From Oopsacas minuta (Eukaryota; Porifera; Hexactinellida; Lyssacinosida; Leucopsacidae): DNA of 64,000 nt. Positions 55,377 to 64,000 of the stretch are shown one piece after another. Numbering within the stretch: the stretch's first letter is position 1; each line of letters begins with the position of its first letter. The notes under the pieces are model-generated. The model was not told the DNA's origin. It did not search any database and was given only the letters and a program-made list of their open reading frames with translations. The stretch spans positions 1-64,000 of the forward strand of contig JAKMXF010000041.1 of NCBI GenBank assembly GCA_024704765.1. The letters are read 5' to 3'. The position numbers and the translations under genes are program-made.

Positions 55377-56705
55377 TCTGGGTGGGGAGAGCCTACTATA
55401 ACAGACTGGTAGAACTCCCTCAGAGACCTATGTGTTGAAGAATTTTTAGTCAATCCTCAACCAATTGGAGGGCCTGGGCATATTGTAGAAATAGATGAAT
55501 CAAAGTTTGGACATCGAAAGTATTAAAGAGGTCGTATGCTATCAGGTCAATGTGTATTTGGAGGGATAGATAGAGAAACAAAGGATACCTTTATGACACC
55601 TGTTCAAGACAGGTCGGCTGCAACATTAATCCCTCTCATCCAGAGATATATTCTTCCGGGCACTACCATACTTTCTGACGAATGGGCTTCGTATAATTCT
55701 ATCCCTGCTGCAAGTTTCAGCATCTCACCGTCAACCATAGTTTCAATTTTGTTGACCCTACTACAGGCGTACATACACAAACAGCTGAGAGTATATGGGG
55801 TGGTGCGGAGAAACGGCTGAGGAATTGCATGACTACTAACCCCATACTTTTAGATACTCACTTATCTGAAGTTTGTTGGCAGAAAGAATATGGACGAGGT
55901 AGTTTCTCCAACCTTATCATGGAATAAGGAAACAATATCCAGTTGTCTAACAGTTTTGATAGTCATCAGTAACCTGTAATTAGTATCATACTTCTGCTTT
56001 GGTGTTTCTTTTGTAGCAGTACTTGTTATATTGTAGATTTGTAGTTAAAGTAGTAGATAGAAAGCTTAATACTAATTAGTTACTCCAATTATAACGACTA
56101 CCCATAGTATTATATCCAGCCATGGGATGTAATATATATATAATATTCTGTCCACTATTATAAGTAGAAATCCATGAAAACTTTGTTCCAACATTACTAA
56201 GGCACCTGGAGAGAAGCTGGATCAATAACTATCCGATTAAATAGTACATGAATTGTTTCTAACATTGATACGAACACAAACGAAAGATCAAAATTGGTTT
56301 GCCAAGGCCGGAGTAATACAAATTGAACTACGATTAAAGGAAACAGAATATATGCAAATATTGCGTCATATCGGGAATTCCATTAACTAGGTTCGAATTA
56401 TCGAGGTCCCACAGTAGAAAATATTCAATGCAATGTTGCACTGTAGAATATTTAGTGTTGCAGACAGCTATCTTGTGACCTGCTTTCCTTTTAAGTAGCA
56501 AGAAGAATTACCTGCAGTGAAATACACTGAATAGCAAACAAATGAGCATGAAAGAGTAGAGTAACACGCGTGTATAACCGCAGTATCAACAGTATGAGCA
56601 TTCCTATGGTAATTGTAATGTATAAATCAGTGAGTAATGCAATTCAAAGTTTATATTTCCCATTTTGGCTACTACATAGTCGTGTTATTGTTTGTTGGAG
56701 AAAAT
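55377..56705. repeat. 1.33-kb segmental duplication, copy 2
   Basis: See 27531-28862. This copy leads directly into the Musashi-like first exon and so is probably the donor of the noncoding half. Confidence 0.9.
55384..55927 (+). pseudogene. ISXO2/IS1595-type transposase, copy 2
   Basis: As copy 1, but with an early TAG (GGTAGAACTC region), a TAA after HRKY, the same frameshift near 55710, and the second aspartate intact (TTILSDEWASY). The shared frameshift shows it was dead before duplication. Confidence 0.87.
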
Positions 56706-59700
56706 GCCTACTGTTGCTTCGCCATCTTCTGACTTTGACTCTGGGAATGAAGGTTATTATTATCGAAAATCGAAACCATTTGTAAAAGACCCATCGATAA
56801 TTTTTGTAGGAGGACTACCCTACAGTACCAGTGATGGTGAGTTCATTTTTTTCATTTTTTCGTTTTGTAATTAACGCAATACATTTTATATACAGCTGAT
56901 TTGAACTGTAATTTTCACAGCTAACTTCTACCTCTAATTATTTCTCAATCCTTCATGCAGTTCTGTAGTTATGAATATTCAAGTTCTCGAATCAATCATA
57001 ATGCCATCTTTAATCGCCTAATTATTCACAAAATATATTTAGAAAATATGAAAACAATTATTATTTCGATAAGGACATATAAATAATATCCTGGTTTATC
57101 ATCCCCGCCCCATTTAATCTCCCTCCTCGGCAATTTATTATTTTATTACATATCTTTATTTAATACTTATAATCGCAGATGAGCATCTTCGAAACAAGCT
57201 AATTATTTAACACTAGCGCCCTTCGCTTGCTAGGCCGCTGAGCAGTGCGGCTAATCATGTGATTTTTGGAAAATCCAAAAAGGTGGAATGGCATCACATT
57301 TTCGTCAAGTGTGAATTTCGTCTAAGACTCAAACCTGTCATAATAAGAATGAAATTATTGCAAGTTTTGCTTAGCACTTTTTGTGGAAACTTTCCTCTTG
57401 CGAACTTCATATTGAGTTGTTTATGCTTACAGTCAACTCCAGTTATATCGATTATCGAACATGGATATATATCGAAGTGATTATCGTGGTCACTTAAGCT
57501 TCGATATGCCAGGAGTCGACTGTATATTTTGCTACTTATTGCCCGCACAACACAATTAAATATTTGTTATATTGATTCATTACCGCGAATAATTAGCAAA
57601 TCAGTCTGTTTGCCTGTTGCCAAGGAAAGGTCGTATTGTCAAACATAAATTTCATAATACGACCTTACTTTGGCAACTGACAAACAGACAATTGCAATTC
57701 AATAATATAAAATAATTTTGAATATCAACAAACGATTGAACTAATAAATTTCTAATCAACAAATACGTATAATAGTGATGATAGCAGTAATTACACATCA
57801 ATCAAATTTATTACTTACTACTTACGTGATGGTCATTTTCAATCATCTTTATATTTGATAGAGGATTCGGTTTCGTCACATTTACAGATGCTGCATCAGT
57901 GGATCGCGTGTTGAATGAACATGAGAGAGAGCCAATAGTGCTTAACAGAAAGAAGGTATGTCTAATATATCTCATTATACTATTATAATTGGTAACTTTC
58001 GCGGGGTTTGTTTGTGGCACAATATTTCGAATTCGACTGTTTTCAATCAGAATCCTTTTACATAAATTGTCCCACTTAGGTATACGAATTGATCCTTTAG
58101 CACATAAATCCAAGTATTTGGATCTCGTCAGGATCGTGTTACGTCACCAAAATGAGATTACCTGGAATAATACTAGTAATAATTATGACAGATAAAATTA
58201 TAGAAAACGCGGTGAAGTTCATCATGCTAGTATATTATTATTAATCATTTTTGTTGTCCATTCATCGCTCCCAACTTTTGTCCCATTTATGTCGAGTTTT
58301 ATTGTATTAATTGTTATTTAAGCTTATCTGCTTGTCTATGAAATGTAATAATTTTGATTGCATTAAATATGCTGGTATGTCACTGTATATTTCATCATAC
58401 AATAAAAGCAAGCCGTTTGCAACCTTTATCATGCATCACATATGTTCATATTAATTCAGTTATTTGAGTGACGTTTATAGTTTCCTCAGGAATTTTGTTA
58501 ATAATCTTAATTCTATTAAGAGATTATTATTAAGTTATAATTGTGTAATTTGAAACACACACAAAAGCAATTGAGTTATCTGTAGTGACGATTTATTCTT
58601 TTCCAATATTTATTTAGATTGACCCAAAGAGAGGAATCCCCGAGAAAATAACTGCTAGAAGAGTGAGTAATATAATATATTAAATCTGTGTATATATATA
58701 GTTAATCCTGCTTGAGTATATTATTTGGCTATAAACGCAGTCCCATATGTCATCCACTACCTATTCAGTTGCGTTGTGCTGCTTGAAATCTTGTGAGCTC
58801 AAGCTGAATGCCCCGTGATTTAGTTGGGGTCTAGGAGTAATGTAAGTAGAAATATTGTAGGTAATCAGGCCAACACCAATATTCTAGCTAATCTGGTCAT
58901 AATTGCCAGTTTCGGAAGTGACCGCTGGTACTGTATCATTTTTCCATAATATGATGTGAATCTTAAAGTGACTTTCCTGAGTTCTCAATCGAATTAGAGC
59001 ACATAGAATTCATCTAAAATAGTTCCTATTTGAAATTCAAATACCAAATTTAATTGGTTTCTATTGGAACTCTAATATCACGTTACTATTATTCACAGTC
59101 TATTAGTTCTATTACGAATTTGAAATCACACCAATCATTTTTGCTATTCTAATTCAATTATTACGCAACTCACCAATTATTCACCACCCACCTTACTTAC
59201 TATTATCAATGTCAAACTCTAATCATAAGTTATACTACACGAGTAGACCACCTGCATAGTCTAGACATTTTCATCATTTTTACATCACTTGCTACGATAC
59301 CATACTAGCATAGATCTTTCTGATTTCTATGTTTTGTTTACACTTAACACCATGTTCTAGAATATTCTTTGAGAGTTGTTTCCATATTGCATCATAGATA
59401 TATTGTTTACTAGTATAGTTGACCTTTATTTCATGTGTCGAACGAATTTTCATTTCCCTCCACGTTCTGCATAGCTAGTTATCTCGAACATGATTTCCCT
59501 GAGGTTTGAGAGATACCGGATGTCAACTGTATTTGTAAATACAGAAGTTTTGTAGAATGTAGATTTTGCATTTCCTGCAGACTATATTATTATTTTCTAT
59601 GAATAGCGGGTTTATCATTCTAAAGCAATTCAGTTTGAACAATCTGTAATCACTCACTTGACCTGATACAGAGCTATGCGAATCAGGGGATTATCTAAGA

Positions 59701-62700
59701 GCGCCGGGCACTCCTTTAGAGCGTGATTTTTGATGAAATTCTATTTAGGAGCGTAAAGATCCCTATACCCAAACACTAATATACTGATTTTAATCCCTAT
59801 ACCCAAACTCTAATATACTGATTTTAATCCCTATACCCAAACTCTAATATACTGATTTTAATCCCTATACCCAAACTCTAATATACTGATTTTAATCCCT
59901 ATACCCAAACACTAATATACTGATTTTAATCCCTATACCCAAACTCTAGTATACTGATTTTAATCCCTATACCCAAACTCTAATATACTGATTTTAATCC
60001 CTATACCCAAACTCTAATATACTGATTTATGCGTATGGAAATTCGGGAGGAGAGCTAGGAGCGTGCTCGGAAACCTGTATATCCCCCTGATGCGAATCGT
60101 GTTAAATAGCTCGGCTAATCAGTTTGACTCCAAAATCCCGCTTAATCGAGTCAAAATGGCTTGATCCAAAAGTGAACCTACTTATTAAATTGAGTCTACT
60201 GTACATATATACATCTACACAATTGACTTGGCAAATTTTGTAAGTTTGTCCGATCTTAATTAATCATGGTAGAGATTGTTCGTATTAATTCTATGGTCCC
60301 CATGGAGGTACAGTCGACTCCGGTTAATCGGACCATTTTCTCCTGGACGGAATCTAATCTAATCCAGGATTAATATTTAACCTTTTTCGGTTAATCGGAC
60401 ACTCCGGATAATCGGACCACTTTACTCTGGACAAAAGTGGTCCGATTAACCGGAGTCGACTGTAGTTAACTAAATTAATCTCGGAATTTCATATAGAATG
60501 TTTTCGATACTATTCAGGTTGTGGCCAGGGGCGAATCACTCGTTTTAAGACGACTACCCTTTCACCAATAAATTACAGCAATACTCATTTGAAAATATTT
60601 CCTGAATTATTTCAGCTATCATATTCAGCACTGTTAATTAATACCGTAAACTGGGGCTACTTTGGCCCAAATATCAAAGTATCAAAGCAACTAGATTAGA
60701 TTCAGTATTATACTTGAATATGACTAGCCAATTTTCAATGAATTTTCTAATATCGGTAGGCAATTTCTAATACAAATACAATATCTATTCGATACGTAAG
60801 CTAATTTCAATATTTGGGCCAAAGTAGCCCCAGTTTAGAGTAATCAATTTCTTGGATTACATAAATCTATTATTAGACGTGTATTTTAGTGTAAATTAAT
60901 TATTGCTTGGTTACCACTGTTTTGTCCATTACTATTCTGTTGTAAGAAATGCTGCAGTTTACTCAATTAATTTGATATTCTTTCTATATTTATTTAATTC
61001 ACATTTAATAATTTTATTATTTTTCAAATGTTCGCGTATGGAATATTCTGCTTGAATTCCGTGAATATTCATAAACAGCCTAACACATTAATATAATATA
61101 ATAACATGTGATGTGAGGCGCACTAAATTCCGAAACAAACAAACAATCATTTACTTAAGGCCATGTAAAATACATTACTTGTTTCTCATCCATTTTTATC
61201 TACGAATTAGGGGCGGGGGCGGCATTTTATTTTTATTTTTTGCTTAGCGTCATTTACCAATTTATTTAAACTATCTCGTTAATACGAATTTCTGATTAGA
61301 CTAACAATGATGGTACATAATCAGGTCCCTACAATCGTACTTCAATGGATATTACTCCGGTTTATGAACTCTGGAAAGGCGAATAAATTTTATCCATACG
61401 GACGGTCCGTTGGTGTTCGTATTAAGCTTACACTATATATGGGAAACTAATATTCACTTCCTCTCTATAATCTGTATTATTGTACAATTTAAATAACAAT
61501 AACAATAATAATAATAATAATAATAATTTAGTGCACACTCCGGGGCTGATTTTTGCCATACAGGGAGGGATATTTGGGTCTGACTCGGACAGGTTTGATT
61601 CTTGGACGAAAGTTCACACCTGACGAAATTATGATGCCATTGCCACCTTTTTGGATTTTCGAAAAATCACATGATTAGCCACACTGCTCAGCGACCTAGC
61701 AAGCGAAGGGCGCTAGTGTTAAATAATTAGCTTGTTGCGAAGATGCTCATCTGCGATTATAAGTATTAAATAAAGATATGTAATAAAATAATAAATTGCC
61801 GAGGAGGGAGATTAAATGGGGCGGGCGGGGATGTTAGACAAGTATATTATTTTATATGGCCTTACCTGGAAATTGTTTGTTTGTTTGTTTGTTTGATTCA
61901 AAATTATATGAATTTTATCTTACTAATTACCAAAAATTATTTTAATTATGATTGGACTTTAGTAAATCAGTTTAGTTAATTAAACCTAAGCTTTTGGTAA
62001 TTATAATTCCATTAATATTACGTCATACTTGTTTACTTCTTATTTAATTATTTTGATGAGTAAAATAATTACTTTTGACACTTTGACTCGAATTGACTTA
62101 TAACAATCAGATTCTAGATATTCCAAATTTGGCAATCAAATACGTACGAATAAACATTTACCAAACAAACAAACAAATATACACTATTCAATATATTTAA
62201 AATCTAGCTGTGAAACACGTACGAACAAGTGACCGACGAATATACATACAAAAGACATGTGAACAAACCTATGTATATATGATTATATATATATTTGGCT
62301 TAAAAAATAGTGTTGTGACGTCATATACGAATAATATATTTCAGGCCTTACATTAATTACTATAGCATTTATTAATAAACATTAAGGGACACAGGGTTAA
62401 GTTAATAGCACCCCACAGGATCAATTGAATGTCTCATAGTGACTATTAGTAAGTTGAGAATTTTCTGTGTGATCTCCCTTGAGTGATTATTGCAGGAATA
62501 ATTGAATTGTACTAAGCAACATTATTTTGAGGAAAAACTTGATTGGCCAATTCATCTATATTATTGAATATCAATTGTTGTCTGTTTGTTTGTTTGTCCT
62601 TTGATATGTAAATATATTGTTGTTTTATGAATATAAAGGTAAACAAATGAGCAAAATCCAAAATTTACGTAGATACTTGCTCTCAACGGCTACGAAGGGG

Positions 62701-63883
62701 GTTGATATTACAAAATAATTCAATATTATATATGCCATATACGTACACTGCCTGGCCAAAAGTATTGGAACACTGTTTACAACTTGTGCACAAGTGGCAT
62801 TAGATGAGAATATGTTGAAAGATTCTATGGATATTGCAGAAAGTAGAACAATAGCTTGTTATCATTCGTTTTACGATATATTTATGTTCAACATTTTTTG
62901 TAATAATCTTTAGCTTATACAACTATGGTAGCATACCTTTGTTTCTGGTATTAATTGTGGCAGGGTGTCCCAATACTTTTGGCCAGGCAGTGTATATTTG
63001 TGAATTACATTGTTCTAAATATATTTATATTATAATACTCAATGAGACCGTCAATTTGGAGAATAATGGATACCTCGAGGGGCAATGCGACGAGTTCATC
63101 GGGAAGCGACGAGCCAAAGGCTCGTATACGAATTAAAATGGATTGGTTTGTATGGGAGAGGTGATAAAAAATGACAGATCTTTTGATACACTAATCCGAT
63201 CTCTTAAATAATTCGACAGACAAAATACAAACTATTAATGCTTATACTTGTAACTATTTATATGTGTTTATGTTTCTTTTTAGACGAAGAAGCTATTCGT
63301 AGGTGGAATTTCATCTGACACGAGTCAAGATGAAGTATACTATTATTTCAAAGATTTTAGGAATGTAAGTAATAATCTGTTTAGTTTTATGACGTAATCT
63401 ATTATACACATCTTCTAATATATCAACGAATTTGGAAATTAATATCCTCAAGACGAAAATATGCATCGTGTAACTCTAGTATAGTGTAACCTCCACAAAC
63501 GCCTGTAGTAACGGGGAACTTCTGGATATGGAGTGAGAAAATATACTGAATTCCTATTCCTATAGTTAGTAATGAATCTCCACAAACGAATCTCCAAATT
63601 TTTCGGCGTATCTGCCTCCCCCGTTTATGGAAGTTACACTGTATATCTATTCCCGAATGGTCAGTCAGTTGGTATTTTCTTGCCCCGATTATTTAAATGT
63701 TGAGTTCTATTTTTATCAGTTTATCCCTCATTTTCATGGAATGACATTAAAGGAATGACCTATTTCGATGGTTTACGAATTTCATATCCCCATCTACTGA
63801 AAATATTTATTATTAATTTGATTGTATTACACAGATAGTAGAGGCTATGCTTATCTTCGACAAGTCAACGAACAAGCACAAAG
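56704..63883 (+). CDS. Musashi/hnRNP-type two-RRM RNA-binding protein, 5' part
   Basis: Exons seen: 56704-56836 (MPTVASPSSDFDSGNEG ... IIFVGGLPYSTSD, RRM1 RNP2); about 57862-57955 (GFGFVTFTDAASVDRVLNEH, EREPIVLNRKK, RRM1 RNP1); 58618-58662 (IDPKRGIPEKITARR, the inter-RRM linker conserved in Musashi/DAZAP1 proteins); 63284-63364 (TKKLFVGGISSDTSQDEVYY, RRM2 RNP2); 63835-63883 (IVEAMLIFDKSTNKHK). Introns obey GT-AG; the gene continues beyond the window. RNA-binding translational regulator in the family. The RRM1 part between RNP2 and RNP1 (about 30 residues) is not found in 56837-57861, so an exon is missing or decayed. The gene's upstream region is the duplicated 55.4-56.7 kb block. Confidence 0.88.
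57108..57345. repeat. intronic inverted repeat, arm 1
   Basis: Matches 61590-61835 in opposite orientation (CTCCTCGGCAATTTATTATT, AACACTAGCGCCCTTCGCTT, AATCCAAAAAGGTGG). Confidence 0.88.
57430..57522. mobile_element. pogo-like MITE, short complete copy
   Basis: 93 bp with TA on each side; ends CAGTCAACTCCAGTTATATC and GATATGCCAGGAGTCGACTG. Defines the termini of the family whose remnants lie at 29376, 41636 and 48976. Confidence 0.85.
57606..57695. mobile_element. near-palindromic MITE
   Basis: TCTGTTTGCCTGTTGCCAAG ... AGGTCGTATT is followed by its complement AATACGACCT ... TTGGCAACTGACAAACAGA; stem about 36 bp, loop about 18. No coding. Confidence 0.75.
59757..60028. repeat. 34-bp minisatellite, about 8 units
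   Basis: Unit ATCCCTATACCCAAACTCTA + ATATACTGATTTTA, with C/A variants at ACACT/ACTCT. Flanked on both sides by TAGGAGCG-type motifs, so it may be a tandem expansion inside a small repeat. Confidence 0.93.
60311..60462. mobile_element. pogo/Tigger-like MITE
   Basis: 152 bp, CAGTCGACTCCGGTTAATCG to CGATTAACCGGAGTCGACTG, perfect 20-bp terminal match, TA on both sides. Confidence 0.92.
60644..60840. mobile_element. MITE with CTGGGGCTACTTTGG termini
   Basis: 197 bp, left GTAAACTGGGGCTACTTTGG and right CCAAAGTAGCCCCAGTTTA, TA on both sides. TIRs about 30 bp, noncoding centre. Confidence 0.9.
61490..61530. repeat. (AAT)n microsatellite
   Basis: AATAACAATAACAATAATAA followed by further AAT units. 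Confidence 0.9.
61590..61835. repeat. intronic inverted repeat, arm 2
   Basis: See 57108-57345. The arms lie in introns on either side of exons 57862-57955 and 58618-58662. Confidence 0.88.
62568..63128. repeat. dispersed repeat with 3' hairpin, copy 2, carrying a MITE
   Basis: Copy of 12595-13005 (TCAATTGTTGTCTGTTTG start; hairpin ACGAGCCAAAGGCTCGT at 63107-63123). Interrupted by the MITE at 62746-62992 and about 60 bp of extra DNA. Confidence 0.75.
62746..62992. mobile_element. Tc1-type MITE nested in the dispersed repeat
   Basis: 247 bp, CACTGCCTGGCCAAAAGTAT to ATACTTTTGGCCAGGCAGTG, TA on both sides (62744-62745, 62993-62994). CTGGCCAAAAGTATTGG is a common Tc1 terminus type. A 65-codon frame starting inside it at 62939 is not a gene. 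Confidence 0.92.
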
Positions 63884-64000
63884 GTATGTCACACTCAATG
63901 TATATTTATGTATGTATTCACCACGATAGCTGCTAACCAATTACAGTAGTATACTCGGATAAGAAGTATATTCGCTTGATATTTAATTCTTCTTTTAAAC

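Larger units (their letters stand above)
58663..63283 (+). other. 4.6-kb intron of the Musashi-like gene, repeat filled
   Basis: By far the longest intron seen here. It holds the minisatellite at 59760, two MITEs (60311, 60644), an (AAT)n tract, inverted repeat arm 2, the dispersed repeat at 62568 and a Tc1-type MITE. No exon recognised inside; 58690-59700 shows nothing. Confidence 0.75.

Noticed and set aside
62939-63136. 65-codon frame
   Set aside because: Starts inside a MITE and crosses its border.

Overview
AT-rich animal nuclear DNA. Short GT-AG introns (about 55-380 bp) interrupt fragments of typical metazoan genes: liprin-alpha, Argonaute, a GCK-III kinase, alkaline ceramidase, eIF3L and a Musashi-type RNA-binding protein. 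Between them lie many cut-and-paste DNA transposons. Gene style and transposon mix fit an early-branching or marine invertebrate such as a sponge or cnidarian, but the species cannot be fixed from sequence alone. Seven single N bases (2560, 5889, 15180, 27173, 29197, 41157, 42501) look like contig joins, and sequence identity changes abruptly at several of them, so large-scale order should be treated with care.

Layout. 1-8.2 kb: decayed Tc1 elements, a Mutator-like (MULE) transposase pseudogene with a hAT-type MITE inside it, and a decayed hAT. 8.2-9.5 kb: a complete but frameshifted DD37D mariner. 9.56-12.39 kb: the most notable object, a 2.8-kb element with about 160-bp terminal inverted repeats (TIRs) around one intact 664-codon gene for a cysteine-rich, transposase-like protein I cannot place in a named superfamily. 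12.4-18.1 kb: dispersed repeats, a 27-bp minisatellite, an integrase zinc-binding fragment and a 0.9-kb imperfect palindrome. 18.2-21.6 kb: one BED-hAT element split by an inversion, shown by its target duplication being present in opposite orientations at its two ends. 22-25.2 kb: MITEs and a frameshifted CRESS-type Rep helicase (endogenous viral relic). 25.7-27 kb: a second DD37D mariner, dead.

27.5-28.9 and 55.4-56.7 kb: a 1.3-kb duplication carrying an ISXO2/IS1595-type transposase and the upstream region of the Musashi-like gene, ending at that gene's start codon. 29.7-35.1 kb: a ZMYM1-type hAT split by a Harbinger element that carries its Myb-like partner gene. 35-49 kb: fragments of conserved genes, many with stops or frameshifts. 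Liprin-alpha SAM sequences occur three times; two of these copies continue through a 16-bp minisatellite into Argonaute PIWI exons. This stretch also has one intact three-exon gene of unknown function, kinase exons, a BAR-like gene, ACER and eIF3L. 49-55.4 kb: a BED-hAT, two halves of a THAP/P-element transposase in opposite orientation, a palindrome and a 43-bp minisatellite. 56.7-64 kb: the Musashi-like gene with a repeat-filled 4.6-kb intron, running off the right edge.

Most coding capacity is transposon-derived. The intact open frames worth most attention are the 664-codon orphan gene, the three-exon gene at 38.1-39.5 kb, the Harbinger Myb-like gene, the kinase exons and the Musashi-like exons.
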